Below are positions 51,541 through 61,628 of a stretch of DNA of 64,000 bases, piece after piece. The position numbers were made by a program, and so were the translations under genes. How positions within the stretch are numbered: the stretch's first letter is position 1; every line of letters begins with the position of its first letter. The notes below the pieces were generated by a model. The model did not search any database and was not told the origin of the DNA. It saw only the letters and a list, made by a program, of their open reading frames with translations. The DNA lies in assembly GCF_000753865.1 (NCBI RefSeq), contig NZ_JQFW01000057.1, positions 628 to 64,627 on the forward strand, written 5' to 3'. Origin of the DNA: Alteromonas sp. LOR (GTDB lineage: Bacteria > Pseudomonadota > Gammaproteobacteria > Enterobacterales > Alteromonadaceae).

Positions 51541-53460
51541 TTATTCCAGCGTACTTTCTGCTTGCGACACATAGTCACCCGCAAAGTCCATCACATGGAA
51601 GATGATGCTTTGCTCATTAGTACCATTCACTAAGAATGCACCTGGGCCTTTGGCATAAATGCCAACGTCTTCGCCCGAGTGTGTTTCTGAGCCAAGTGGC
51701 ACTAACGCTTCTTGGTGATAACCCGGAGTCGTCGTGTCTACGTCGGTGATATCTTTACGACCGGTGTCGGCTGCAGCTAGGTAAGACGCGTCTGAATTAG
51801 TCACGTCGCCCAAGTTTCTGTAGCCAAGACCATTGGTGTAACCCAAAGTCGTGTAAGGCGTACCGTCTGCGGCAGTTGCTGCCTCATCAGAGCCTACGTT
51901 GACTACTTTTCCAAGAATGGGGTTGCCGCGTTTTGGATATCCTGCAATGGTGAACACGTGGCCGTGGTCAGCGGTAACAATGATAAGCGTGTCTTCATCA
52001 TTAGTTAGCTCGTCTGCCGCAGCGACTGCTTCAGCAAATGCAATAGTATCGTGCAACGCACCGAAGGCATTTCCAGCGTGGTGAGCGTGGTCAATACGAC
52101 CCGATTCAACCATTAAGAAGAAACCTTCATCGTTGTTATCGAGTACTTTAATGGCCGCGCTTGTCATTTCAGCAACCGATGGTTCACCTGCAATATCATT
52201 ACCGCGGTCAGCTTCATATTGCATATGCGATTCGTTAAATAGTGCGAATACGCGCTCGGTAGTTTCTGTGTCTAAACCATCAAAACCTGACTGGTCAAAA
52301 ACGTAGACACCGTTGGTGTACAGGTCTTGCCATTCTGCCGTTAAGTCGCGTCCATCTGTGCGGTCGCCTTCAGTGCTGCTTGCAGCATCAGGGCTATTAA
52401 ACGCAGCGTCACGTGGTAAGAAGTGACGACGACCGCCACCCATTACTACTTCGATACCATCAACGTCTAAACCGTCAAATTTAGCTTCAAGGTTAGCCTC
52501 AAATTTTACCAACTGATCGGCAATATCAGTACAGCCTGCCGTAACTGCTGCTTCAGGCATATCTGAAATGTCTTCCCAGTTGCGATCTGCAGATTTAGCA
52601 TAAGTAGCAGCAGGTGTGGCATGGGTAATACGAGCTGTAGAAATGATACCCGTAGATTTCCCTGCAATTTCAGCAAGCTCTAGTGCAGTAACCAGTTCGT
52701 TACCTGCTACCGTAGTGCAATCGCCGCGCTCAATGTCTTCATCAACGCCAATTACACCCACATCGGTCTTAATACCGCTCATCATCGCGGTCATTGTGCC
52801 CGCGGAATCTGGCGTTTGTGCATCAACGTTATAGGTTTTTGATAAACCAGAGAACGGGAACGCATCGAAGCTCAATTGATTCTCTTCTCCCTCTAGCCCT
52901 TTCATTTGGCCGTCGAGAATACGTGCTGCGGTAACGGTTGAAACACCCATGCCGTCGCCAACGAAAAGGATAACGTTTTTGGCTGTGCCTCGAAGGCTCT
53001 CAACCATAGCGTTAAGCTCTGCTTGGGAATTAGCGGTTGCAACACTGACATTGGATGAAGAAGCAGCATTACCAGGGGTTGCATTCATCCATACGCGTTT
53101 GTTGTTCTCAACTTCTGCCTGCCCATCAACAAACCAGTCGTTGTTTAAGCTGGTAAGAATTTCACTGCTACCTACAGAGTCGACCCCTGGCACACAAACA
53201 AAGCTTGTCGATGTGATTTCAGCTTCTGCAAGCGTGCCATCGCTATCGCTGTCTAAACCAGAGTCGATGCGAACACCACTATTAGGGCAGTTTGCATCGC
53301 CCACAGCTAATTCGGTTTGTACAGTAAGGCTGCTTACGCCATTACTTCCGTCAGCACCCGCGGCGCCATCAACGCCGTCTTGGCCGTCGTCGCCTTCTAA
53401 AGAACACGCAGACAAACCTGCGATAGCTACTGCAATTAAGCTTAATTTAAATACATTCAT
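51541..53460 (-). CDS. PhoA-type alkaline phosphatase, lipoprotein form
   Basis: This 639-residue lipoprotein (lipobox LSAC, Cys19) has a short collagen-like stretch (GDDGQDGVDGAAGADGSNG, about 22-41) and a calcium-loop-like DSDSDGTLAEAE, then a complete alkaline phosphatase domain. The metal-binding Asp in LFVGDGMGVSTV, the nucleophile Ser in TPDSAGTMTAMMSG, GRIDHAHHAGNA, VTADHGH and SETHSGEDV are all present. It is a diverged paralogue of the next gene upstream with an added surface-anchoring N-terminus. It should release phosphate from organic esters at the cell surface. Confidence 0.93.
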   Translation of the reverse strand: MNVFKLSLIAVAIAGLSACSLEGDDGQDGVDGAAGADGSNGVSSLTVQTELAVGDANCPNSGVRIDSGLDSDSDGTLAEAEITSTSFVCVPGVDSVGSSEILTSLNNDWFVDGQAEVENNKRVWMNATPGNAASSSNVSVATANSQAELNAMVESLRGTAKNVILFVGDGMGVSTVTAARILDGQMKGLEGEENQLSFDAFPFSGLSKTYNVDAQTPDSAGTMTAMMSGIKTDVGVIGVDEDIERGDCTTVAGNELVTALELAEIAGKSTGIISTARITHATPAATYAKSADRNWEDISDMPEAAVTAGCTDIADQLVKFEANLEAKFDGLDVDGIEVVMGGGRRHFLPRDAAFNSPDAASSTEGDRTDGRDLTAEWQDLYTNGVYVFDQSGFDGLDTETTERVFALFNESHMQYEADRGNDIAGEPSVAEMTSAAIKVLDNNDEGFFLMVESGRIDHAHHAGNAFGALHDTIAFAEAVAAADELTNDEDTLIIVTADHGHVFTIAGYPKRGNPILGKVVNVGSDEAATAADGTPYTTLGYTNGLGYRNLGDVTNSDASYLAAADTGRKDITDVDTTTPGYHQEALVPLGSETHSGEDVGIYAKGPGAFLVNGTNEQSIIFHVMDFAGDYVSQAESTLE

Positions 53461-53474
53461 TTTCTTATCTCCAC

Positions 53475-55058
53475 TTATTCGTTAACAAGGCCAAGGGCTT
53501 GATTAATTAAGTGGAAAACAACGTTTTGCTCTACCACGCCTTGTGCAAGTTGACTTCCAGGTCCTGTTGCATGCAATGAAATGTCTTCACCCGAATGCGT
53601 TTCAGAGCCCAATGGAATGAGTGCTTCTTGGTGAAATCCTGGAGTTGTTGTGTCGATATTGGTTAAATCTACACGGCCAGCGGCATTATCTAACGCGTAG
53701 GTGGCGTCTGAATTCGTTTCATCGCCTAAGTCGCGGAAACCAAGACCATTTGTGTAGCCTAGGGTAGTGTAAGGTGTGCCATCTGATGCAGTTGCTGGCT
53801 CCTCTGAGCCTACATTCACAACTTTGCCTAAGATAGGGTTACCACGCTTAGGGTAGCCTGCAATAGTAAATACGTGGCCGTGGTCGGCAGTAACAAGAAT
53901 AAGCGTTTCTTCTGGGTTGGTATTTTCAACGGCTGTCATTACTGCTTGTTCAAAAGCAAGAGTATCGGTAAGCGCGCCTGCGGCGTTGCCTGCATGGTGG
54001 GCGTGGTCAATTCGACCAGACTCAACCATCAAGAAAAAGCCATTGTCGTTGTTATCGAGAATATTAATAGCGGCTTCTGTCATTTCTGATACTGAAGGCT
54101 CGCCTGCAATGTCGTTACCGCGGTCTGCTTCATACTGCATGTGCGATTCGTTAAACAAGCCAAATACGCGCTCTGTTGATTCAATATCGATAGCGTCAAA
54201 GCCTGCTTGGTCGAATACATAGACACCGTTTTCATAGGTATCTTGCCATTCTGCTGTCAAGTCGCGCTCATCAGTACGATCGCCTTCTACATCGCTTTGT
54301 GCATCAGGGCTGTTAAACGCTTCATCGCGGGGTAAGAAGTGACGACGACCGCCGCCCATTGCTACTTCAATACCGTCAATGTCTACGCCTGTATAACGGC
54401 CTTCTACATAAGATTCGAAGTTAACAAGCTGGTCAGCAATATCTACACAACCCGCTGTTACAGCCTCTTCAGGCATATCTGAATTGTCTTCCCAGTTACG
54501 ATCGGCTGATTTGGCATAGGTAGCAGCTGGCGTAGCGTGAGTAATACGTGCAGTAGAAATAATGCCGGTAGATAGGCCTTTAATTTCTGCAAGTTCTAGC
54601 GCGGTAATCACTTCGTTACCTGCCACAGTAGAGCAATCGCCCCTTTCTATATCTTCGTCAACACCAATCACGCCTACGTCTGTTTTAAGACCTGACATCA
54701 TCGCTGTCATGGTGCCAGCAGAATCTGGAGTCTGTGCATCTACGTTGTATGTTTTCACAAGCGCAGTATGGGGAAAAGATTCGAAGCTTAAGTAGCCTTC
54801 TTCACCAGGGTTGCCAGCTAATTGCCCTTTGTGAATACGAGCAGAGGTAAGAGTAGAAATACCCATACCGTCACCAACAAAAAGAATAACGTTTTTGGCT
54901 TTGAATTTATTATTCGTTGCTAGTTTCTCAGTCAATTTCGATTGCGCATCGGTGTACCAAGCGCTATTTGTTTGATGCTCTGGCAATACTGCAGCCTGTA
55001 GCCCAGCGGATACCGCCATTGCTACTGCTGTGCATGCTACTTTCCAGTTACGATTCAT
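53475..55058 (-). CDS. PhoA-type periplasmic alkaline phosphatase
   Basis: This 527-residue secreted protein (signal peptide ending near LQAAV) has a full alkaline phosphatase domain: metal Asp63 in LFVGDGMGIST, nucleophile Ser113 in TPDSAGTMTAMMSG, then GRIDHAHHAGNA, VTADHGH and SETHSGEDIS. It scavenges phosphate. Most residues in the catalytic domain are shared with the lipoprotein paralogue 14 bases downstream, indicating tandem duplication. A Pho-box-like site lies 115 bp upstream, so induction by phosphate starvation is likely. Confidence 0.94.
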   Translation of the reverse strand: MNRNWKVACTAVAMAVSAGLQAAVLPEHQTNSAWYTDAQSKLTEKLATNNKFKAKNVILFVGDGMGISTLTSARIHKGQLAGNPGEEGYLSFESFPHTALVKTYNVDAQTPDSAGTMTAMMSGLKTDVGVIGVDEDIERGDCSTVAGNEVITALELAEIKGLSTGIISTARITHATPAATYAKSADRNWEDNSDMPEEAVTAGCVDIADQLVNFESYVEGRYTGVDIDGIEVAMGGGRRHFLPRDEAFNSPDAQSDVEGDRTDERDLTAEWQDTYENGVYVFDQAGFDAIDIESTERVFGLFNESHMQYEADRGNDIAGEPSVSEMTEAAINILDNNDNGFFLMVESGRIDHAHHAGNAAGALTDTLAFEQAVMTAVENTNPEETLILVTADHGHVFTIAGYPKRGNPILGKVVNVGSEEPATASDGTPYTTLGYTNGLGFRDLGDETNSDATYALDNAAGRVDLTNIDTTTPGFHQEALIPLGSETHSGEDISLHATGPGSQLAQGVVEQNVVFHLINQALGLVNE

Positions 55059-55366
55059 GGTTGTTTCCTAAACGTTTTATTAAAATCGGTTGTGGGTAGG
55101 CGTGTTGTAAAGCAAATAGCTATTTTCCATTGTGCCTTTGCTTAAACGCAGGCTGGAGGTTAGGCAGGATTAGTGACATTTATTTGACAGATATATTGCT
55201 AAACTGTCACAACTGTCACATTACGTTAATAGAAAGTGAGCATTAAGAAAGGAAGTTGAAAAATTCTATATATTTATTAACTGTTTGCGAGAATGTGCAA
55301 AAAAGAATGATTAACAAAAATTTTTTATAGGTTGTGGACTGACCAGTTTGTAAGTGTCAGATAAAC
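55059..55366. other. Intergenic region with the alkaline phosphatase promoter
   Basis: These 308 AT-rich bases lie between the lpxH stop and the phosphatase start. They contain the Pho-box-like site at 55173-55190 and extra CTGTCAC copies at 55194-55209. No gene is seen. Confidence 0.55.
55173..55190 (-). promoter_or_regulatory. Pho-box-like PhoB site
   Basis: On the minus strand CTGTCAAATAAATGTCAC matches the Pho box (two CTGTCA-type 7-mers, 11-bp period) at nearly all positions. A weak -10 (TAACCT) follows ten bases downstream, the usual PhoB spacing. Confidence 0.55.
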
Positions 55367-56092
55367 TTACATAAAATTGTGATGTTGTAACATAACTTCA
55401 GATGGAGTGACCTTCAAAACACTGCCTTGGTCATACCAATCACCAAGTACTATTCGCGTTGCAGATTTACCGTTTGCTTGAAGTGAATGGATCTTAGGAC
55501 GGTGCGTGTGCCCGTGGATCATTCGCTGCACACCCCATTTTTCGAGTGCGTCAACCACTTCAGAGGGGGTTACATCCATTATCTCTGGCTTGAGGCTTTG
55601 TTGGTTTACTTTGCTCTGGGCTCGGCCATTGCGAGCAACTCTGCGTCGATACCATAAAGGGAGGGCAAGCATGAGTCTTGGCCACCACCATCCGCGCGAT
55701 TTTTTGCGAAACTTTTGGTAAGCCACATCTTTTGTGCAAAGCTCGTCGCCATGAGTGAGCAGTGTTGGAGTGCCGTACAGGTCGACAACTTCCTGTTCAT
55801 TTAACAAGGTCATGCCTGCTTTATTTAGCCAGTTGTGCCTTATCGCAAAATCACGATTGCCGTGAATAAAGTAAATAGGGCAATGCTGACTTACTTGCTT
55901 GAACGCTTTTGCCACTGCCGTATTGAATGGGTTTACGTCATCATCGCCAATCCAGACTTCAAAGAGGTCGCCCAACACATAAAGCGCATCCGCGTTAATA
56001 GCGTCTTCTTCTAAAAAGCGCATTAAACAGTCGGTAATATCAGGTCTATCGGCGCTAAGATGAAGGTCGGCAATAAAGTAAGTGAAAGGCAT
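55367..56092 (-). CDS. lpxH: UDP-2,3-diacylglucosamine diphosphatase
   Basis: LpxH cleaves UDP-2,3-diacylglucosamine to lipid X in lipid A synthesis. The 241-residue calcineurin-like protein has the metal motifs DLHLSADRPD (8-17), GDLFEVWIGDDD (about 40-52), HGNRDF (about 80) and later HGHTHRPKIH. The neighbouring ppiB and divergent cysS reproduce the common gammaproteobacterial cysS-ppiB-lpxH order. Confidence 0.95.
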   Translation of the reverse strand: MPFTYFIADLHLSADRPDITDCLMRFLEEDAINADALYVLGDLFEVWIGDDDVNPFNTAVAKAFKQVSQHCPIYFIHGNRDFAIRHNWLNKAGMTLLNEQEVVDLYGTPTLLTHGDELCTKDVAYQKFRKKSRGWWWPRLMLALPLWYRRRVARNGRAQSKVNQQSLKPEIMDVTPSEVVDALEKWGVQRMIHGHTHRPKIHSLQANGKSATRIVLGDWYDQGSVLKVTPSEVMLQHHNFM

Positions 56093-56228
56093 AGTGTGTC
56101 TTTTTTAGATTAAACAGGCCGCACCTAAAAGATGCGGCATTCGCTTTATTTGTGAAGCTGTTCTATCAATATAGCGGCTGAAATCAAAGCGGTTATTTCA
56201 CCATTTATCTAACCGCTAATTGATTAGC

Positions 56229-56720
56229 TTATACAACAAACGCTTTTTCAATAATTACTGGCTCTACCGGCACATCTTGGTGATAACCGTTATTGCCTGT
56301 TTTCACGGCTTTGATCTTTTCTACCACATCCATACCTTCAGTTACTTTACCGAACGCACAATATCCCCAACCGTTAGCACTTTCGCTAGTGTGGTTAAGG
56401 AAGTCGTTATTGTTAACGTTAATGAAAAACTGTGATGTAGCAGAGTGTGGGTCTTGCGTACGCGCCATAGCAACGGTACCAACTTCGTTTGCTACACCAT
56501 TGTTAGCTTCGTTTTCGATAGGAGCCTTAGTGTCTTTTTGCTCCATGTCTTCTGTAAAACCGCCACCTTGAACCATAAAGTTGTTGATTACACGGTGAAA
56601 AATAGTGTTATCAAAGAAACCGTCTTGAACGTAAGAAAGAAAGTTTGCAACGGTATTAGGCGCTTTGTCTTCGAAAAGCTCTAGCGTGATATCACCATAA
56701 TTTGTTTTTAACGTAACCAT
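56229..56720 (-). CDS. ppiB: Peptidyl-prolyl cis-trans isomerase B (cyclophilin)
   Basis: The 163 residues match cytoplasmic cyclophilin: [67 protein letters not shown] and [18 protein letters not shown]. No signal peptide. It assists protein folding. It is upstream of lpxH on the same strand, and divergent from cysS. Confidence 0.96.
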   Translation of the reverse strand: MVTLKTNYGDITLELFEDKAPNTVANFLSYVQDGFFDNTIFHRVINNFMVQGGGFTEDMEQKDTKAPIENEANNGVANEVGTVAMARTQDPHSATSQFFINVNNNDFLNHTSESANGWGYCAFGKVTEGMDVVEKIKAVKTGNNGYHQDVPVEPVIIEKAFVV

Positions 56721-56943
56721 TGAAGATGTCCTATATATTGACTGTAAAAATGTGCGCTAATGGTAGCGCAAAAGCGTTGTTTGGGGAAATAGCGACGCAT
56801 AATTAAGCGGTCATAGGATGTTATTACTCATTTAGGCCAGTTTTGGCTTTTTATGCCAGTGAAATAGGGGGTTAAAAGCCTTACCATTATTTTTATACAG
56901 TGCTAAACTTTGCGCCCAAAATTGATATACAGGAAGACTCTTT

Positions 56944-58326
56944 ATGCTACATCTTTACAATACCCGAACCCGTGAGAAGGCTAAATTTGTGCCGCTTGAA
57001 GAAGGGAAGGTGGGTCTGTATGTGTGTGGTATTACTGTATACGACCTCAGCCATATGGGGCATGCCCGCACCTATTTAAGTTTTGACGTGTTGGTGCGCT
57101 ATCTGCGCCACCTCGGGCTTGACGTAAAGTATGTGCGTAACATTACCGATATTGACGATAAAATTATTGCCCGTGCAAACGAGAACAATGAAAGTTTTGA
57201 AGCGTTAACCAAGCGTACAATTGGCATGATGCACGAAGACTTTGCAGCAATTAATCTGCTTGAGCCCGATGTTGAGCCTACGGTGAGTGGGCACATGCCC
57301 GAAATTATCGACATCATTGAGCGCTTAGTTGAAAAAGGCTACGCCTATCAAGCACAAAGCGGCGACGTACTATTTGATGTCAGCAAATATGAAGACTACG
57401 GCAAGCTAAGTAAACAAGATTTAGACCAGCTGAAAGCCGGTGCGCGAGTAGAAGTAGCGCAAGGTAAAGACGATCCCCTCGACTTCGTATTATGGAAAAC
57501 TACTAAGCCCGGCGAGCCAGCATGGTCATCACCGTGGGGCGAGGGTCGACCTGGTTGGCATATAGAATGTTCGGCAATGAACTATAAGCATCTAGGCGCC
57601 CATTTTGACATTCATGGGGGTGGTTCAGATTTAACCTTTCCTCACCATGAGAACGAAATTGCGCAATCACGCTGCGCCCATGACAGCGAATATGTAAACG
57701 TGTGGATGCATGCGGGAATGGTGCAGGTTGATGACGAGAAAATGTCAAAATCTCTCGGCAACTTTTTTACTCTTCGCGATGTGTTAAAAGAGCATGATTC
57801 AGAAACCTTACGTTTCTTTTTAATGTCTGCTCATTACCGCAGCCAGTTGAGCTATTCGCAGGATAACATTACCCAAGCTAAAGCAGCGCTTGAGCGTTTA
57901 TATACAGCGCTTCGCGGTGTTGAGATTGATGAAACGGCTGAGTTAACACACGGTGGTTATTTAGCGCGCTTTGAAGCTGCTATGAACGATGACCTTAATG
58001 TGCCAGAAGCGTTCTCAGTGCTATTTGATGTGGCTCGTGAAATCAACCGCAAAAAAGATGATCCTGCTGAAGCGGGCAAGTTAGCGTCTGTGTTAAAACG
58101 CTTGGGCGGTATTTTAGGCATGCTGCAAAGTAACCCTGATGCGTTTTTAAAAGGCGGTAACGACAACAACGATGAAGCTGTTGAAATTGAAGCGCTGATA
58201 AAACAACGTAACGACGCAAGAGCCTCAAAAGACTGGGCTGCTGCCGATGCAGCGCGCGATGCGTTAACGGCAATGGGCGTAGTGCTAGAAGATGGAGCGG
58301 GTGGTACAACCTGGCGTAGAAGTTAG
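56944..58326 (+). CDS. cysS: Cysteinyl-tRNA synthetase
   Basis: The 460-residue class I synthetase has the zinc Cys in YVCGITVYD, the HIGH-type motif MGHAR (about 36-40), the zinc-site segment [14 protein letters not shown] and the KMSKS loop ([11 protein letters not shown], about 264-274). The ATG has AGGAAG at good spacing. A terminator follows at 58395-58421. Confidence 0.97.
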   Translation: MLHLYNTRTREKAKFVPLEEGKVGLYVCGITVYDLSHMGHARTYLSFDVLVRYLRHLGLDVKYVRNITDIDDKIIARANENNESFEALTKRTIGMMHEDFAAINLLEPDVEPTVSGHMPEIIDIIERLVEKGYAYQAQSGDVLFDVSKYEDYGKLSKQDLDQLKAGARVEVAQGKDDPLDFVLWKTTKPGEPAWSSPWGEGRPGWHIECSAMNYKHLGAHFDIHGGGSDLTFPHHENEIAQSRCAHDSEYVNVWMHAGMVQVDDEKMSKSLGNFFTLRDVLKEHDSETLRFFLMSAHYRSQLSYSQDNITQAKAALERLYTALRGVEIDETAELTHGGYLARFEAAMNDDLNVPEAFSVLFDVAREINRKKDDPAEAGKLASVLKRLGGILGMLQSNPDAFLKGGNDNNDEAVEIEALIKQRNDARASKDWAAADAARDALTAMGVVLEDGAGGTTWRRS

Positions 58327-58394
58327 TATAGTTACCCCTTAGTCAGTTTGTAGTGTACTCAACGCATGATAAGGGGTACACGAATTTAAGTATG

Positions 58395-58421
58395 AAAGCC
58401 TGCTATTTAGCAGGCTTTTTT
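58395..58421 (+). terminator. Intrinsic terminator after cysS
   Basis: AAAGCCTGCT ATTT AGCAGGCTTT followed by Ts. It separates cysS from the two-component operon. Confidence 0.88.
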
Positions 58422-58452
58422 GATCGCTTTCGGTGAGTATTGTCTAGCGTTC

Positions 58453-58485
58453 CTTAAGACAGTCTTAAGTTTTGGGTGTTATACT
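58453..58485 (+). promoter_or_regulatory. PmrA-type direct repeat and promoter of the two-component operon
   Basis: CTTAAG-ACAGT-CTTAAG (58453-58469) matches the YTTAAK-N5-YTTAAK box of PmrA/QseB-class regulators. Ten bases later comes a -10, TATACT (58480-58485). Positive autoregulation by the encoded response regulator is the simplest reading. Confidence 0.65.
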
Positions 58486-58511
58486 TAAAAAAAAGCAATA
58501 AACAGAGCACT

Positions 58512-59180
58512 ATGCGAATTCTCCTTGTTGAAGATGATAAGCCTTTGTCTGACGCCTTATCACACTCTCTTCGTGCAGCTAATCATGCTGTTGATTGCGT
58601 TTTCCGTGGTAAAGATGCCCTTAGCGCAGTGCTTGATGAACAAACAGACCTAATAGTCTTAGATTTAGGCCTACCCGACATGGACGGGCTCGACGTGCTA
58701 AAGTCTATTCGACAGAAAAGTAAGTCTATGCCTGTCATCATTTTAACTGCCAGAGATAAAATCACTGATAAAATATTAGGTCTAGACGCGGGAGCCGACG
58801 ATTATCTGCCAAAGCCCTTTGAAATGGACGAACTGCTTGCTCGGTTGAGAGTTATTGAGCGCAGGCAGGGGACAGCCGCCACGTCGCTTGTCTCTGTAGG
58901 GCGAGTGTCTCTCAACACGCAAACACTTGAACTCTATGTTGGCGACGTCATGGTTACCCTTCCACGGCGTGAATTAATGTTGTTGAAAGCGCTGATGGAA
59001 AACGCAGGGCGTATTCAGTCTAAGCAAAAACTAGAGTCGCGTTTGTATGAATGGGGTGAAGAAGTGGCAAGTAACACCATTGAGGTTCACATTCATCACC
59101 TACGTAAAAAACTACCTGATAAGTTTATTAAAACCATTCGCGGCGTTGGCTATTCAATACCGCAGGTAGAGAACAAATAA
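58512..59180 (+). CDS. OmpR/PmrA-family response regulator
   Basis: The 222-residue regulator has a REC domain (1-115; acidic pocket EDD, phospho-acceptor in LIVLDLGLPDMDG, Lys in YLPKPFE) and a winged-helix output (about 125-218, with VSLNTQTLELYVGDVMVTLPRRELMLLKALMENAGRI and SNTIEVHIHHLRKKL). It is of the PmrA/QseB type. The start at 58512 is the first residue of the REC fold; longer open frames upstream are not family-like. It is followed at once by its kinase. Candidate target boxes lie upstream of its own operon and at 62453. Confidence 0.93.
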   Translation: MRILLVEDDKPLSDALSHSLRAANHAVDCVFRGKDALSAVLDEQTDLIVLDLGLPDMDGLDVLKSIRQKSKSMPVIILTARDKITDKILGLDAGADDYLPKPFEMDELLARLRVIERRQGTAATSLVSVGRVSLNTQTLELYVGDVMVTLPRRELMLLKALMENAGRIQSKQKLESRLYEWGEEVASNTIEVHIHHLRKKLPDKFIKTIRGVGYSIPQVENK

Positions 59181-60482
59181 TTGCGATCGATTAGGCGATT
59201 CCTCACTCTTATACTGGTGAGTTCATTGATACTCATCATCTTTAATGCGGCTATACATGGATACCGCTCGGCCATGTCTGTGTCTGCATCCTTGATGGAT
59301 AATGAATTAAAAAGCGTATTGCACGCTTTAGCGTTAAGTGAAAGCAAGTCAACAGGCGACTTAAAGGCAAATGAACTTGCTTTTCAAATATGGCGAGGAC
59401 AAAAGCTGGTTTCACACAGCGGCCTATCGGAGCGCTTGCCCATCGCACGTTTTAATGATGGATTTTCAGACCAGAATTTTAGCGGGCAACGATGGCGAGT
59501 TTTTAAGCAAGCTATTGATGGCGAACTTACTATTATAGTTGCTCAGCCTTTGCAACACCGTGTGCTGTTAACTGAATCATTAACGATATCAGCAATCACG
59601 CCCTTTCTTTATGCAGTGCCGTTACTCGCCATCATTATACTGCTGGTTGTTACTCGAGGCCTATCGCCGTTAAAAGCGTTATCCAACAAATTATCTGTTC
59701 GACAAGGGAAAGACTTGTCGCCAGTGACACTTTCGTCAATTCCTACAGAAATGATGCCGGTAATGGATACGCTGAACACCATGTTTGCAAGGCTTAACAG
59801 TGCGTTTGAGCGAGAACAACAGTTTGCATCCAATGCAGCACATGAATTGAGAACGCCATTAAGTGTGATGAAGATAAACCTTCATAACCTTGCCGAGTCG
59901 ATGGTAGATAAAAAAGACGCCTTGCAAAATATTCAAAAAGACACGGACAGAATGATTCACGTTGTTAACCAGATACTGCTGCTCAGTCGCACCAGCCCCG
60001 AGCTATTTAAAATGCAGCTCGGCAACGTGGATGTCGTTGCCATAGCTCAGAAAGTTATTACCGACCTGTACGGTAAAATTGAAGATAAACAACAAGACAT
60101 AAGCCTCGACGGCGAGTCTGCTTTTTTAATGAGTACGGAATTTACGCTGTACACGCTATTACAGAACCTCATTGCTAATGCCTGCGCATACTCACCTAAC
60201 GAGGCGGTTATTAAGGTATCTGTTTCACAAAATGAAAAAAACACTGTGATATGTGTAGATGATTCAGGGCCGGGTATTGACGAATCAGAGCGAGAAAATG
60301 TCCTTAAACGTTTTTATCGCGACCAATACCAAGACAAGTACAAATCTACAGGCAGTGGACTCGGGCTTGCTATCGTGGGGCAGATTGTGACCATGCACAA
60401 GGGAAGGATAGAATTAGACACCGCCCCAATAGGGGGCTTACGCGTTCAAGTAATGCTACCGAATCTGAGTAATACTGAATGA
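59181..60482 (+). CDS. Membrane sensor histidine kinase
   Basis: The 433-residue kinase has a first membrane helix (about 8-27), a periplasmic sensor region of about 110 residues, a second helix (about 138-157) and HAMP-like linker, HisKA with the phospho-acceptor His in FASNAAHELRTPLSVMK (about 222-227), and HATPase with LIANACAYSPNEAV, DDSGPGIDESE and GSGLGLAIVGQI. The start is TTG directly after the regulator stop codon. The TGA overlaps the next ATG. The small sensor domain has no recognised ligand; the operon content suggests a metal. Confidence 0.93.
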   Translation: MRSIRRFLTLILVSSLILIIFNAAIHGYRSAMSVSASLMDNELKSVLHALALSESKSTGDLKANELAFQIWRGQKLVSHSGLSERLPIARFNDGFSDQNFSGQRWRVFKQAIDGELTIIVAQPLQHRVLLTESLTISAITPFLYAVPLLAIIILLVVTRGLSPLKALSNKLSVRQGKDLSPVTLSSIPTEMMPVMDTLNTMFARLNSAFEREQQFASNAAHELRTPLSVMKINLHNLAESMVDKKDALQNIQKDTDRMIHVVNQILLLSRTSPELFKMQLGNVDVVAIAQKVITDLYGKIEDKQQDISLDGESAFLMSTEFTLYTLLQNLIANACAYSPNEAVIKVSVSQNEKNTVICVDDSGPGIDESERENVLKRFYRDQYQDKYKSTGSGLGLAIVGQIVTMHKGRIELDTAPIGGLRVQVMLPNLSNTE

Positions 60483-60874
60483 CAATTTTCTCAAAGCGCT
60501 CGGTGCTACTTTCTTGGTTTTTCGTGAATGGATTGGTGTGCGGTAATGCAAAGGCCGCGCTACCAGAAGCGGTTATCGAGATTCGAAATCATCTTTTTAT
60601 TCCTCAAAGCGTTACTGTGCCTGAAGGGCAAAAAGTACGCTTGGTGTTTATTAATCATGACAGTACACCAGAAGAAATTGACAGCTTTGATTTAAATCGA
60701 GAGAAAGTGATTTTTGGTCAAAGTCGAGGGGTTATTTTTATCGGCCCATTGCCCGCAGGAGAGTATGGCTTTTTTGGTGAGTACCACCCTAACTCAGCAG
60801 TAGGTAAAGTGATTGTCACCAATAGTGTTGACAACGCTATTGACGGCACTAGCGAGGGAAAGGCCCATGATTAA
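60479..60874 (+). CDS. Periplasmic cupredoxin-like protein
   Basis: A 131-residue secreted protein (signal peptide through NAKAA) with a cupredoxin-type fold: VIEIRNHLFIPQSVTVPEGQKVRLVFINHDSTPEEIDSFDL. Classical blue-copper ligands are not complete: the His in NHD and the FFGEYHP segment are present, but no Cys. It may be an FTR1-associated metal-binding protein rather than an electron carrier. ATGA overlap with the kinase and 8-bp overlap with the next gene place it in a coupled operon. Confidence 0.82.
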   Translation: MTIFSKRSVLLSWFFVNGLVCGNAKAALPEAVIEIRNHLFIPQSVTVPEGQKVRLVFINHDSTPEEIDSFDLNREKVIFGQSRGVIFIGPLPAGEYGFFGEYHPNSAVGKVIVTNSVDNAIDGTSEGKAHD

Positions 60875-61628
60875 CTCTGTTATATTGTTTATTCGCGACA
60901 CCTTGCCCATATTTTTACTAGTGAGTTTGCTGTTAAGTCAGTCCGGGATACGGCTGCTTCCTTTAGGCCTAGGTATACTTGTTGGACTTTTGTTTGCCTG
61001 TGGTTGGTACGTCAATCTCTCTTCGCTGGCAACAATAGCAGACGGCGCAGGGCTTGAACTGATTAAAGTCGCTCTACTGCTTTTTGAATTGATGATGGTG
61101 TGCTTTTTTGCCAGAGATGTAGTGGCCCAACATCGAAGAGCGAATTTGTGGGCCGTATTACTGGTGGTGGCCATCACCTCAGGCAATGCCATTCACTTTT
61201 TCATTTATTCGGTAGCTTATTGGTCGAATGAGCAAACAGATATGAGCCTAGTAATGGGCAGTATAATTGGTTTAGGTATTAGTTTGAGTTTAAGCATACT
61301 GCTTCATGCGATGGTTAATTCGATTAGATACTCATTACCTAAGCTGATTGCTCTGTGCGTGTTTTGTGCCGGGCAGTTTGCCGGCATTGTCACTCTATTA
61401 GAGCAAATCGACTATCTCAATGTATCTGCAAGACTTTGGAATTCCTCAACATGGGTGGCGGATGGCAGCGAATATGGTCATTTGCTCAATGTCTTGTTTG
61501 GCTACGAGGCTACGCCCAGTAGTGCGTATATGATTGCTTACTTGACTGCGGTTTTTCTACCCACTTTATCCGCTTTTGTGTTTCAAAAAGACACGGGCAT
61601 GAAAAAATACGAGGCACCATCATTATGA
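60867..61628 (+). CDS. FTR1-like membrane protein (iron permease family, divergent)
   Basis: This 253-residue protein has about seven membrane segments and the general plan of bacterial FTR1/EfeU iron permeases. At the first helix the usual REGLE motif is replaced by RDTLP (FIRDTLPIFLLVSLLL). A second helix carries Glu and Arg in LFELMMVCFFARDV. Loss of the canonical glutamates means iron transport is not assured. It overlaps the cupredoxin gene upstream and the outer-membrane-type gene downstream. Cupredoxin plus FTR1 pairs usually move iron, sometimes with copper or periplasmic oxidation. Confidence 0.7.
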   Translation: MINSVILFIRDTLPIFLLVSLLLSQSGIRLLPLGLGILVGLLFACGWYVNLSSLATIADGAGLELIKVALLLFELMMVCFFARDVVAQHRRANLWAVLLVVAITSGNAIHFFIYSVAYWSNEQTDMSLVMGSIIGLGISLSLSILLHAMVNSIRYSLPKLIALCVFCAGQFAGIVTLLEQIDYLNVSARLWNSSTWVADGSEYGHLLNVLFGYEATPSSAYMIAYLTAVFLPTLSAFVFQKDTGMKKYEAPSL

